From Lachnotalea glycerini (GTDB taxonomy: Bacteria > Bacillota > Clostridia > Lachnospirales > Lachnospiraceae): a stretch of 64,000 nt of DNA. Each line of letters starts with the position of its first letter. Within the stretch, counting starts at the first letter, position 1. A program made the position numbers and the translations under genes. Shown piece by piece: positions 54,573-63,573 of this stretch. Location of the stretch: NCBI RefSeq assembly GCF_003201285.1, contig NZ_QICS01000012.1, positions 62,001 through 126,000 of the forward strand. Direction: 5' to 3'. Under the pieces are notes generated by a model. It was not told the DNA's origin, ran no database searches, and worked only from the letters and a program-made list of their open reading frames with translations.

Positions 54573-56804
54573 ATGAAGAAATTTTACAAAAAGCTAACAG
54601 CACTTGGAATGGCAGCACTAATGTGCGTACCTACCGCAGCCTGTGGTGGCAAGAAAGAGTCGAATACCTCAGCCAATGCCACAAAAGATTATGTTTATGT
54701 TCCGGAATACAAAACGGTATCTGAGACATCAGATATTTCTAATGTAGTAATAAATAATAATATGATTTATTATTCTGTGTGGGATTATGATGACGCTACG
54801 CAGGTATCTTCTGCTGCAATTAAAACAATGGAGTTGGGAGGTACTGAGGGAAAGACTCTGCCAATTGAAATTGGGGAGAATGATAATGTTTATAATATCT
54901 GTACGGATAATGACGGTAATCTTATTATAGTAATGGGTACTTATAATACATCAGAGGATATTGATGAATATTTACAAACTTACAGTCTTAAAAAATACGA
55001 TAAAGATGGAACGGAACTATTTACAATGGATTTATCAGGGATGATGAGTGAGGATAATGCCTATATTCAATATGCTTGTGTAGATGGTGATGGAAATATC
55101 TATTTATCAAATGGTGAAAATAAGATTTGGCTTTTAGATGCACAAGGAAATCAAGTTGGAAGTATTGATGTTACCAACTACCTACAGTCGATGGGAGTTA
55201 CCAAAGAAGGTAAAGTTGTTGTTGCAACGTATGGCACAGAGAACATAGTGTTACAAGATGTTGATTTTGCAAGCAAGAGTTTAGGAGCTACCTATGATAA
55301 TGTTCCAAACCCTTATGGAAATCTGACCATATTAAAGGGAATAGATAAAGGCTGCCTGATTAATTCAGGAAATTCATTATTTAATTATGATTTTGATACA
55401 CAAAAATCTGAAGAAATATTAAACTGGATTGATAGTGATATTGACAGTGATAACATTGTTGCTGTATCTGTTTTGGATGATGGAAGAATTTTTGCATTAA
55501 CAAGAAACAATACAGAAGAGAATTCATCAACTGAGATGATTTATTTAACTAAGACAGCTTCGTCAGAGGTGACTCAGAAAACAATTATAACTTACGGAAC
55601 TGTATATATGAGTTCAAGAGTAAGAAGTGAAATTATTAATTTTAATAAAACCAATGAGAAATATCGTATTCAGCCAAAGGAATACGGCAGCGATGATTAT
55701 GAAGCTGGCATGGCTCAGATGAACTCAGATATTGTGTCTGGAAATTCTCCTGATATTATTGATTTGTCAAGTGGAAGCACTAATTTGTATATAGAAAAGG
55801 GCGTGTTGGAGGATTTATACCCATACTTCGATAATGATACAGAATTAAAGAAAGAGGATTATGTTGAAAATGTTTTGAAAGCATATGAAAGAGACGGAAA
55901 GTTATATGCCATATTACCATCTTTTTCTTTAAGTACAATCATTGGCAAGACTGCTGATGTGGGAGATAAGCAGGGATGGACTCTGGATGATATGATAGCT
56001 CTTGTTAATAGTAAACCTGAAGGAACAGAAGTTTTTCAATATGCTACAAAAGATAGTATTTTAACGATTTTATGTATGTATGGAATGGATCAATTTGTGG
56101 ATTGGCAAACTGGAAAATGCAGTTTTGACAGTGATACGTTTATGAAGTTACTAGAATTTGCTAATACATTTAAGAGTGAGTTTAATTATGATGAAAACGA
56201 GCCGAGTGAAGTAAGCAAAATTAGAGATGGAAGTCTGCTTTTGTCTCTTACAGATATAGGAGATGTGCAGACATATCAGATATATGAAACAATGTTTGGT
56301 GAGCCTATTAATTGTGTTGGATATCCTACACAAGAAGGAACTGGTACAGCCATTTCAATAGGAGGAATCTTATTAGGAATATCATCAAAATCCTCTAATA
56401 AGGAAGGTGCCTGGGAATTTGTAAAAAGATTTTTGACATCTGATTATCAAAATAGTTCCGATGTGTATAGTTTTCCTATATTAAAAACAGCATTGGATGC
56501 GAAGTTTCAGGAGGCAATGACACCAGAATACTATGTAGATGAAAATGGAAATCAGACAGAAGCAACAAAAACATCTTGGGGCTTTGGCGATGTTAATTTA
56601 GAAGTTTATGCTGCTACGCAGGAGCAGGTGGACGCAGTTAAGAGTTTAATTGACAGTGCAGATAGTGCTTATGAATATAATGAAGAAATGTTTTCTATTA
56701 TAACAGAAGAAGCAGCAGCGTTCTTTGCAGGACAAAAGGATGCTAAGGCAGTAGCAGATGTTATTCAAAGTAGAGTACAAATTTATGTAAATGAAAATAA
56801 GTAA
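54573..56804 (+). CDS. Large ABC substrate-binding lipoprotein with N-terminal propeller-like domain
   Basis: The 743-residue protein has a lipoprotein signal peptide with lipobox PTAAC (about residue 25). The first part (about 50-330) is rich in short beta repeats such as VYNICTDNDGNLIIVMG and YACVDGDGNIYLSNG, which look like blades of a beta-propeller. The second part (about 340-735) is a family 1 solute-binding domain (ISGNSPDIIDLSSG, YLTSDYQNSSDVYSF). Typical binding proteins have only the second part, so the propeller is an extra extracellular domain, perhaps for cell-wall or polymer binding. Genes for two permeases, a membrane-fusion protein and a MacB-core protein follow. ATG 54573 follows AGGGAGA. 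Confidence 0.85.
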   Translation: MKKFYKKLTALGMAALMCVPTAACGGKKESNTSANATKDYVYVPEYKTVSETSDISNVVINNNMIYYSVWDYDDATQVSSAAIKTMELGGTEGKTLPIEIGENDNVYNICTDNDGNLIIVMGTYNTSEDIDEYLQTYSLKKYDKDGTELFTMDLSGMMSEDNAYIQYACVDGDGNIYLSNGENKIWLLDAQGNQVGSIDVTNYLQSMGVTKEGKVVVATYGTENIVLQDVDFASKSLGATYDNVPNPYGNLTILKGIDKGCLINSGNSLFNYDFDTQKSEEILNWIDSDIDSDNIVAVSVLDDGRIFALTRNNTEENSSTEMIYLTKTASSEVTQKTIITYGTVYMSSRVRSEIINFNKTNEKYRIQPKEYGSDDYEAGMAQMNSDIVSGNSPDIIDLSSGSTNLYIEKGVLEDLYPYFDNDTELKKEDYVENVLKAYERDGKLYAILPSFSLSTIIGKTADVGDKQGWTLDDMIALVNSKPEGTEVFQYATKDSILTILCMYGMDQFVDWQTGKCSFDSDTFMKLLEFANTFKSEFNYDENEPSEVSKIRDGSLLLSLTDIGDVQTYQIYETMFGEPINCVGYPTQEGTGTAISIGGILLGISSKSSNKEGAWEFVKRFLTSDYQNSSDVYSFPILKTALDAKFQEAMTPEYYVDENGNQTEATKTSWGFGDVNLEVYAATQEQVDAVKSLIDSADSAYEYNEEMFSIITEEAAAFFAGQKDAKAVADVIQSRVQIYVNENK

Positions 56805-56815
56805 GGGGTAATGAT

Positions 56816-57751
56816 ATGAAGTTATTTAGTAGGCTAAAAGAGGTAAAGTTATATAAAAAGCAAAATAAAGAACTTCATTGTCATTCAAAAGGTGATAAAA
56901 AACGCCGTTTAGGCTTGATGCTATTTTTAGCACCAAGTCTAAGTGGCGTTTCAATATTTTTTATACTTCCATTTGCAGTAGTGTTTTATTATGCTTTAGT
57001 GGATAATCCAATCAGCCAGCAATTTGCATATCTTGACAATTTTGTAAAAGTTATGGGTAACGGAGCATTTCAACTCGCTGCATTAAACACGTTAAAATTT
57101 TCGGCTGTGGCAGTTCCATTAGCAGTGCTCTTATCACTGGGTTTGGCACTTTTGTTAGAACGTGAGATACCTTATCGGAGTCAATTTAGAACTTTCTTTT
57201 TAACTCCGATGATGGTTCCTGTTGCTTCGATTGTATTGATATTTCAGGTTCTGTTTCACTACAATGGTGCTATGAATGATGTTTTAGCTTTTTTGGGAAT
57301 AAGTAAGATTGACTGGTTTAAATCAAGTTATGCGCAAATTGTTATTGTTATTTTATTTCTTTGGAAAAATCTTGGCTATAATATGATACTTTTTATGGCA
57401 GCTATTAGCAGTATTCCAAAGGATATTTTAGAAGTGGCGGTTTTGGAAAGTGCTTCAGCGTGGAAGATATTTATACATATTAAGATTCGATATTTATCAT
57501 CAACTATTTTATTTGTAACGATTTTATCCTTAATTAGTTCCTTTAAAGTATTTAGAGAAATATATCTTCTTACTGGTGATTATCCTTATGATACGTTGTA
57601 TATGCTACAGCATTTTATGAATAATACATTCCAAAGCTTGGATTATCAGAAGTTGTCAGCAGCGGCGATTATTATGTCCATTGTTATGATTATTATAATT
57701 GGGATATTGTTTATTACGGAAAATCGATTTGGAAAGGATATGGAAGAATGA
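56816..57751 (+). CDS. Sugar-type ABC permease, MalF family
   Basis: The 311-residue protein has a basic cytoplasmic N-terminus of about 30 residues and six hydrophobic helices (first at LGLMLFLAPSLSGVSIFF). The EAA loop reads LEVAVLESASAWKIFIHIKI near residue 204, with the canonical Gly replaced by Ser/Ala in ESASAW, a slightly divergent ATPase contact. It lies 11 bp after the binding protein and overlaps the next permease by 4 bp. The divergent EAA loop may reflect an unusual ATPase partner, which is not in the window. Confidence 0.87.
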   Translation: MKLFSRLKEVKLYKKQNKELHCHSKGDKKRRLGLMLFLAPSLSGVSIFFILPFAVVFYYALVDNPISQQFAYLDNFVKVMGNGAFQLAALNTLKFSAVAVPLAVLLSLGLALLLEREIPYRSQFRTFFLTPMMVPVASIVLIFQVLFHYNGAMNDVLAFLGISKIDWFKSSYAQIVIVILFLWKNLGYNMILFMAAISSIPKDILEVAVLESASAWKIFIHIKIRYLSSTILFVTILSLISSFKVFREIYLLTGDYPYDTLYMLQHFMNNTFQSLDYQKLSAAAIIMSIVMIIIIGILFITENRFGKDMEE

Positions 57752-58629
57752 GAAAGAAACGTATCAAAATCTATATTGCTACTTTAGTAGCTGCGGTTAT
57801 TGCCATATTATTTCTAATGCCGATTGTATTAACAATAACCAATTCATTTATGTCTTCCTCTGAAATATCTTCTAATTACGGAACCGTTTTTGCAACAAAT
57901 GAAAAAGGCGGCAAGGTTTACATTTCTAATAAGGTGAACCTTAAATTTATACCAGATATGGTTTCCTTTAGCCAATATGTAACAGTGCTTTTAAAAAGTC
58001 CTGAGTATTTATTGAAATTTTGGAATTCGGTTATTTTGGTAGTACCAATACTTATATTTCAGTTGGTAGTGGCCTCATTAACCTCCTATGCCTTTACCAG
58101 ATTAAGGGGCAGACTGAAAGAAATGATTTTCTTTACATATATCATATTGATGTTAATGCCCTATCAGGTTACGTTGGTACCTAATTATTTAGTATCTAGC
58201 TGGCTGCATATTTTGAATACGAGATGGGCGATTTGGCTGCCTGGTGTATTTTCACCATTTGCCGTTTATCTTTTAACAAAATTTATGCGAAGGATTCCGA
58301 AGGGGGTAATTGAGGCTGCTCAGATTGATGGAGCGGGAGAATGGCAGATATTTAGAAAAATCTGTATGCCGCTTTGTAAGGGAGCTTTGTGTTCCGTTGC
58401 AATATTAGTATTTATTGACTATTGGAATATGGTTGAACAGCCTTTAATCTTACTTTCGGATACAGAAATGCATCCGCTCTCCATATTTTTATCTAAAATA
58501 AATAGTGGAGAAATAGGATTGGCATTCGCTGTTGCGACAATATATATGGTTCCTTGTCTGCTGGTATTTTTATATGGGGAAGATTATCTGGTAGAAGGAA
58601 TAACCTATCAAGGTGGAATTAAGGGATAA
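57748..58629 (+). CDS. Sugar-type ABC permease, MalG family
   Basis: The 293-residue permease has six hydrophobic helices with a long loop (about 50-85) after the first helix. The EAA loop is canonical, IEAAQIDGAGEWQIFRKI near residue 190, and the end YLVEGITYQGGIKG is family-typical. Its start overlaps the stop of the MalF-type gene (ATGA), so they are translationally coupled. Its partner has a less conserved EAA loop, which makes this the better ATPase-binding subunit. Confidence 0.9.
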   Translation: MRKKRIKIYIATLVAAVIAILFLMPIVLTITNSFMSSSEISSNYGTVFATNEKGGKVYISNKVNLKFIPDMVSFSQYVTVLLKSPEYLLKFWNSVILVVPILIFQLVVASLTSYAFTRLRGRLKEMIFFTYIILMLMPYQVTLVPNYLVSSWLHILNTRWAIWLPGVFSPFAVYLLTKFMRRIPKGVIEAAQIDGAGEWQIFRKICMPLCKGALCSVAILVFIDYWNMVEQPLILLSDTEMHPLSIFLSKINSGEIGLAFAVATIYMVPCLLVFLYGEDYLVEGITYQGGIKG

Positions 58630-58646
58630 GAGAGGACGAGACTAAG

Positions 58647-60464
58647 ATGAATGAAACTGCAAAAAAAAGAAGGGATTGGGTAAAAAATGCAGCAATTATA
58701 TTTTTATCAATTATGCTGGTTTTGACTTTTTTCTCTAATACAATTATGAATTATTCACTTCCCGAGGTAGCGACGCAAGCAGTTACCTCAGGAACGATTA
58801 CGACGAAAGTAAGAGGTTCAGGTACAGTTAGTGTAAGTGAACCTTATAATGTTACAGTAAAGGAAAGTCGTGTAATTAAGAGTGTAGATGTAAAAAAAGG
58901 TGATGTGGTAGAAAAGGGAGCCATTCTTTTTGAACTGGAAGACAGCGACAGCACAGAGTTAAAGGAAGCAGAGTCAACACTGTCTCAGTTGATTCTAGAT
59001 TATCAGAAAGCGATTTTAAATGGAGATACTTCTCTAAGCAAGGTAAATCAGATTGAAGAAGGTAAAATTACCGATATGACAACTTTGCAGCAGAAAGTAG
59101 AGAATGCCAAGAATGCCGTCAAGGCCGCTGAAGATGATGTGGCAGCCCGCACCAGTGATGTTGCATCAATACAAAAACAAGTGGATTTGTTAAATAACGA
59201 AACGGTTGATACATCAGATGAAGAAGCAGCCGTGACAAAGGCAAACAAAGCTTTAACTAAGGCTCAGGCTGCACTTAGTAAAGCAGAGAATACGAAAACG
59301 TCTACAGAAGAAAAAGTATTGGAATTTGGAAGTTCAATAGGTGAAGTCAGAACACTGTATAGCAGTAAAGAAACCGCTTATAATGATGCGGTAACTGCAT
59401 ATGATACAGCAAAAAAAGCATTTGATGCAGTAACGACAACAGACTCAACTTATGCAGACTTAAAAGCAGCATTAGATTCTGCAACAAAAGCGAAAGATAC
59501 TGCAGCTTCAGAGTTTGAAAAAGTTAAGGCAAGCAAAAGCTCTATCGATAGTGCCTTATCAGCATATGACAAGGCTGCTGCTGCGTATGAGAGTGCAACA
59601 ACTAAGGTGACAGATTGTACACAAGCAGTAACAGAAGCGGAGGCGGCTCTTACCGCAAAGACAAGCAGCACAGCAAACAAAAATGAGCTTGCTGACTTGA
59701 ATGGTCAATTGATTGAGGCAAATGATCAGTTAACGAGAGCAAATGCCACACTTACAGAGGCACAATCTGATCAGGAGGATATTCTTAAACAGGTATTAGA
59801 AGAGGTTGATCTGGGCGGTCAAAATGATAAGATAAAGGAACAGCAAGAGAAAGTAGATAAATTAAAAAGCGAGGCGATAGGTGCAACCATTGAAGCTCCG
59901 GTAGCAGGAACAGTTACAAGTCTTGCAAAGGCGGCAGGTGAATCGACTACACCAGATGAAGCACTTGCAGTCATTCAGATTGCAGATAAGGGATTTTCAT
60001 TAAGCTTTTCTGTTTCAGAACAACAGGCAAAGAGTGTTGCAGTTGGTGATGTGGCGGATATAGAAGATTCATGGAATTATGAAGATTGTAAAGTAACACT
60101 GGCTTCCATTAAGGCGGATTCAGAAAGTAAAGGCAAAAATAAACTTTTAGTATTTGATGTAACAGGTGAGATATCAGATGGACAGCAGCTCAATGTAACA
60201 GTGGGAAGTAAAAGTGCCAATTATGATTTGATTGTTCCAACGAGTGCGATTCGTGAGGATAAAAATGGTAAATTTATATTAACGGTAGAATCTAAGAACA
60301 GCCCGCTTGGGAACCGATATATAGCAACCAGAGTAGATGTTGAGATTTTGGCGTCGGATGAAACTCAAACAGCAGTATCAGCGGGATTGTATGGATATGA
60401 ATACGTAATAACAACATCAACAAAGCCTGTTGAAGCAGGAAAACAAGTCAGACTTGCAGATTAG
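58647..60464 (+). CDS. Membrane-fusion (HlyD/MacA-type) adaptor protein with long coiled coil
   Basis: The 605-residue protein has one N-terminal membrane helix (about 13-32), a lipoyl/barrel-sandwich first half (about 60-100; GSGTVSVSEPYNVTVKES and VKKGDVVEKGAILFELED), a long Ala/Lys/Glu/Asp/Thr-rich coiled coil (about 105-405), the second lipoyl half (EAPVAGTVTSLAKAAGEST) and a beta-barrel region (about 450-600). It is much longer than MacA, about 370-400 residues, because of the extended coiled coil. Gram-positive members link ABC exporters to the cell surface. Placement after sugar-type permeases is unusual. Confidence 0.87.
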   Translation: MNETAKKRRDWVKNAAIIFLSIMLVLTFFSNTIMNYSLPEVATQAVTSGTITTKVRGSGTVSVSEPYNVTVKESRVIKSVDVKKGDVVEKGAILFELEDSDSTELKEAESTLSQLILDYQKAILNGDTSLSKVNQIEEGKITDMTTLQQKVENAKNAVKAAEDDVAARTSDVASIQKQVDLLNNETVDTSDEEAAVTKANKALTKAQAALSKAENTKTSTEEKVLEFGSSIGEVRTLYSSKETAYNDAVTAYDTAKKAFDAVTTTDSTYADLKAALDSATKAKDTAASEFEKVKASKSSIDSALSAYDKAAAAYESATTKVTDCTQAVTEAEAALTAKTSSTANKNELADLNGQLIEANDQLTRANATLTEAQSDQEDILKQVLEEVDLGGQNDKIKEQQEKVDKLKSEAIGATIEAPVAGTVTSLAKAAGESTTPDEALAVIQIADKGFSLSFSVSEQQAKSVAVGDVADIEDSWNYEDCKVTLASIKADSESKGKNKLLVFDVTGEISDGQQLNVTVGSKSANYDLIVPTSAIREDKNGKFILTVESKNSPLGNRYIATRVDVEILASDETQTAVSAGLYGYEYVITTSTKPVEAGKQVRLAD

Positions 60465-60478
60465 GAGAGTGAGGTAGA

Positions 60479-61603
60479 ATGAAAAATTTCATGAAAGACT
60501 TCACCCATAAATTTACAAAGAAGCAGATATGTCTTACCTTAGTTGTATTCGTATCAATTATTGTGTTTGCAATTTTTCAAATAATTTCAGTTTGCCTAAA
60601 GAATTCTCTTGATTCGCAGCAAATAGCGCAAAGATGGGATAATACAGGCAAATCAGCTCAGGTAAGCTGCTTTATATCTGAAAATACAGAAGTTACGACA
60701 CAACAATTTACTAATTTGGAGCATGCAATTGATACCGCTTTGCAGGAAGTATCCATAACGGCGGAAAATGAAAATGCCAGACTATGGGTAGATTCTTATA
60801 GTGCAAGAGGAGAGATTACTGTAGTAAGTGAAAAGACTTCTATTACATCAACGGCAATCGGTGTAGGAGGAGATTTCTTTTTATTTCATCCATTAAAACT
60901 TTTAAATGGCTCTTATTTCTCGGATGAAGATTTAATGCAAGACTATATCATTATAGATGAAGATGCTGCATGGCAGCTTTTTGGCTCAAATGACGTAATC
61001 GGAATGCAGGTAACAATAGGTGGAATACCACATATTGTACGCGGTGTGATTCAAAGAGATTCCGGGCGAATTAATAATAAAGCAGGAAATGATAAAATTA
61101 TTTTTTATGTTTCCTACAATAGTTTAACTCAGTATGGTAAGTCAAAAGGCATTAATACATTTGAAGTAGTTATGCCAAATCCAATATCAAGCTTTGCATT
61201 AAACACTATAAAAGATAAAATTGGTATTGATGAAACAAGTATACAACTCGTAGAGAATTCAAAGAGATATTCAATGCTATCACTATTGACGGTTCTTTCA
61301 CAATTTGGGATTAGGTCTATGAATCAAAAAGCAATTGTTTATCCCTATTGGGAAAATGTTGCAAGAGGCTATGAGGATATATTAGCAATGCTATTATTAT
61401 GGAAATTTATATTTTTACTCATTCCAATGGCAATAGTAATTATTTATTTATGTTACCGCTTTAAGCATAGGTCATGGAGTATCAAAACTATTTTTGAAGC
61501 AAGTCTTTCCCAGAAAGATAAAATAGTGCAAAAATATAAGGAACGAGAAAAAAAGTCAGGTAAAATATCATTTCCAATCAAAATAAGACGTAAAAAACGT
61601 TAG
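60479..61603 (+). CDS. MacB-core domain protein with only two membrane helices
   Basis: The 374-residue protein has a membrane helix at about 18-42, an extracellular MacB periplasmic-core-like domain (about 45-300; GGDFFLFHPLKLLNGSYF, IIDEDAAWQLFGSNDVIGMQV and IGGIPHIVRGVI are typical) and one more helix near residues 308-328, then a basic cytoplasmic tail rich in Lys and Arg. Complete MacB/FtsX permeases have four helices; the last ones appear to be absent, though no frameshift is visible. It may be a non-transporting partner of the adaptor protein encoded 14 bp upstream. The ATPase partner is not in this operon. Confidence 0.75.
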   Translation: MKNFMKDFTHKFTKKQICLTLVVFVSIIVFAIFQIISVCLKNSLDSQQIAQRWDNTGKSAQVSCFISENTEVTTQQFTNLEHAIDTALQEVSITAENENARLWVDSYSARGEITVVSEKTSITSTAIGVGGDFFLFHPLKLLNGSYFSDEDLMQDYIIIDEDAAWQLFGSNDVIGMQVTIGGIPHIVRGVIQRDSGRINNKAGNDKIIFYVSYNSLTQYGKSKGINTFEVVMPNPISSFALNTIKDKIGIDETSIQLVENSKRYSMLSLLTVLSQFGIRSMNQKAIVYPYWENVARGYEDILAMLLLWKFIFLLIPMAIVIIYLCYRFKHRSWSIKTIFEASLSQKDKIVQKYKEREKKSGKISFPIKIRRKKR

Positions 61604-61673
61604 TAAATCATATTGTTATGCAGGATTACTTATAAATTGATGAAACAAGGAAATAGAATTTTGTAACATAAAG

Positions 61674-61702
61674 TTGACAAACAGCATATTTAGAAGTAGT
61701 AT
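61674..61702 (+). promoter_or_regulatory. Promoter of the riboflavin transporter leader
   Basis: Consensus TTGACA (61674-61679), 17-bp spacer, TAGTAT (61697-61702), placed about 20 bp before the riboswitch. Confidence 0.65.
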
Positions 61703-61725
61703 AGAGCTATCAATAGAATATGGAA

Positions 61726-61863
61726 ATTCTTCGGGGCAGGGTGATGCTTAGGCAGATTCCCGACCGACGGTGATACACATATGTGGTGAGTCCGTGAGCT
61801 GCAAAGCAGTTGAGCTAGGTGAGAATCCTATACCGACAGTATAGTCTGGATGAGAGAAGAAAG
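61726..61863 (+). promoter_or_regulatory. FMN riboswitch (RFN element)
   Basis: The leader carries the conserved RFN blocks in order: TTCTTCGGGGCAGGGTGATG, GATTCCCGACCGACGGTGAT, GTGAGTCCGTGAGCTGC, GGTGAGAATCC, ACCGACAGTATAGTCTGGATG and the closing GAGAGAAG that pairs with CTTC at the start to form P1. FMN binding should stop expression of the downstream riboflavin importer through the terminator at 61891-61924. Confidence 0.95.
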
Positions 61864-61890
61864 CTTTAATTTGTTAAGCAATAATACAAG

Positions 61891-61924
61891 TACCCTCGAA
61901 TTTATATATTTGAGGGTATTTTTT
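61891..61924 (+). terminator. Riboswitch-controlled terminator before ribU
   Basis: TACCCTC-G-AAT pairs with ATT-T-GAGGGTA and runs into six T residues, 60 bp before the ribU start. Confidence 0.85.
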
Positions 61925-61985
61925 AATTCGCTTCAAATTAAAGTATAATACCTTGGAATTTCCTTTATAAAAAGGAGAGTTAACT

Positions 61986-62585
61986 ATGAACAGTAACCAA
62001 ACATCTGGAAAAGTAAGAAAAATGGCACATATTGCTATGCTATCAGCAGTTTCAGTAATTTTAATGTTTTTTGACATTCCATTATTATTTGCACCAAGCT
62101 TTTATAAGATTGACTTAAGTGAAGTTCCAGTATTAATTGGTACTTTCTCTATGGGACCATTGGCCGGTGTTATTATTGAATTAATTAAGATTGCCTTAAA
62201 TTTAGTTTTAAAGGGAAGTCTGACGGCCGGCGTAGGTGAATTGGCTAATTTTTTAATAGGATGTGCATTTATTATACCAAGTGGTATAATTTATCAAAAG
62301 AGTAAAACTAAGAGAGGTGCAATCACTGGTATGTTAGCAGGTACTCTTACCATGACAATTATTGGCGGGATACTGAATGCATTTGTTTTACTTCCGGCTT
62401 ATGCTAAGGCGTTTGGGACACCTATTGATTATTTGATACAAATGGGTTCAGAAGTAAATCACTATATTACCAATATGTCTTCATTTGTACTTTTTGCAGT
62501 AGTGCCATTTAATCTATTAAAAGGCGGCGTAGTTTCACTGATTGTAGCATTAATTTATAAAAAAATCAGTCTGGTACTTAAATAA
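61986..62585 (+). CDS. ribU: Riboflavin ECF transporter S component
   Basis: The 199-residue protein is a six-helix ECF substrate-binding subunit that captures riboflavin for import with the shared EcfAAT module. It has the RibU pattern: KMAHIAMLSAVSVILMFFDI, then FYKIDLSEVPVLIGTF and GPLAGVIIELIKIALN. The FMN riboswitch directly upstream supports the substrate. GGAGAG precedes the ATG. It is monocistronic as far as seen. Confidence 0.95.
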   Translation: MNSNQTSGKVRKMAHIAMLSAVSVILMFFDIPLLFAPSFYKIDLSEVPVLIGTFSMGPLAGVIIELIKIALNLVLKGSLTAGVGELANFLIGCAFIIPSGIIYQKSKTKRGAITGMLAGTLTMTIIGGILNAFVLLPAYAKAFGTPIDYLIQMGSEVNHYITNMSSFVLFAVVPFNLLKGGVVSLIVALIYKKISLVLK

Positions 62586-62625
62586 AATTTGGTATAAATT
62601 TTAGAAAAAAGCATAAATAATATTG

Positions 62626-62691
62626 ACAGATTAAGTCTAATGTATTATTGTATTAAGTGTTTAGTACAATAATACATTAGACTTAATCTGT
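62626..62691. repeat. Perfect 27-bp inverted repeat with 12-nt loop
   Basis: The 27-nt arms (62626-62652 and 62665-62691) are exactly complementary; the left arm begins ACAGATTAAGTC and the right arm ends GACTTAATCTGT. There is no T run behind it. A TTGACA (62623-62628) overlaps the left edge, with TATTGT 17 bp on, so it could be an operator over a promoter for the downstream exporter genes. Confidence 0.85.
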
Positions 62692-62847
62692 AATTAAAAT
62701 GATTTTATTTATTTATGTCATATTATGTCAGAAACGTAAGAAAAAAGTTAAGAATTATTCATTTTATTTTATTACTATTTATATTATGACTCATTATTTG
62801 TTAAAGTAGTTATAATGATGAAATGTATAAGAAAGGAGGAGTTTAAT

Positions 62848-63549
62848 ATGAGTGCACTTGTTGATGTAAAAGATATTTGTAAAATATATAATCCCGGTGA
62901 GAATGAAGTCAGGGCATTGGATAATGTGACCTTGAGTATAGACAAAGGCGAATATGTAGCCATTATAGGACAGTCAGGTTCAGGAAAATCTACACTTATG
63001 AATGTGTTGGGATGCTTGGATGTTCCAACATCAGGAACGTATTATTTAAATGGATCTAATGTTTCTGATTTAAGTGACGATGAGTTGTCCGATATACGAA
63101 ATTTAGAAATTGGCTTTATTTTTCAGGGCTTTAATTTAATACCAAATCTTACCGCTTTAGAGAATGTTGAATTACCATTAATTTATAGAGGGGTAGGGAA
63201 GAAAGAAAGACATAAACTAGCAGCAGAATCATTAGAAATGGTAGGCCTGGAACATAGAATGGATCATAAGCCGTCTGAAATGTCAGGTGGGCAGCAACAA
63301 AGAGTTGCGATAGCAAGAGCCATTGCAGCAAAGCCACCTGTTATACTTGCTGATGAACCGACAGGTAACCTTGATTCGTCTTCAAGCAAAGATATTATCA
63401 GAATACTAAAAGGATTGCATAAAGATGGCAGGACAGTAATTTTAATCACACATGATAATGAGATAGCTGACCAAGCGAAAAGAGTAATTAGAATTATTGA
63501 TGGCAAAATAGAAAAGGACTATATTAATGACAATTTCGATGCATGCTAG
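62848..63549 (+). CDS. MacB-type ABC exporter ATP-binding protein
   Basis: The 233-residue ATPase has Walker [10 protein letters not shown] (41-49), the signature [14 protein letters not shown] (about 146-159) and Walker B ILADEP, followed by [13 protein letters not shown]. The sequence [19 protein letters not shown] is typical of the LolD/MacB family. The next gene is a membrane-fusion protein, so this is part of a MacAB-like exporter whose permease should lie beyond the window. I start at ATG 62848, 5-8 bp after AAAGGAGGA; the ATG at 62818 precedes that site. A TATAAT lies at 62811-62816, but without a good -35. Confidence 0.93.
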   Translation: MSALVDVKDICKIYNPGENEVRALDNVTLSIDKGEYVAIIGQSGSGKSTLMNVLGCLDVPTSGTYYLNGSNVSDLSDDELSDIRNLEIGFIFQGFNLIPNLTALENVELPLIYRGVGKKERHKLAAESLEMVGLEHRMDHKPSEMSGGQQQRVAIARAIAAKPPVILADEPTGNLDSSSSKDIIRILKGLHKDGRTVILITHDNEIADQAKRVIRIIDGKIEKDYINDNFDAC

Positions 63550-63573
63550 GTGATAAATGGAAGGATGGGAGTT

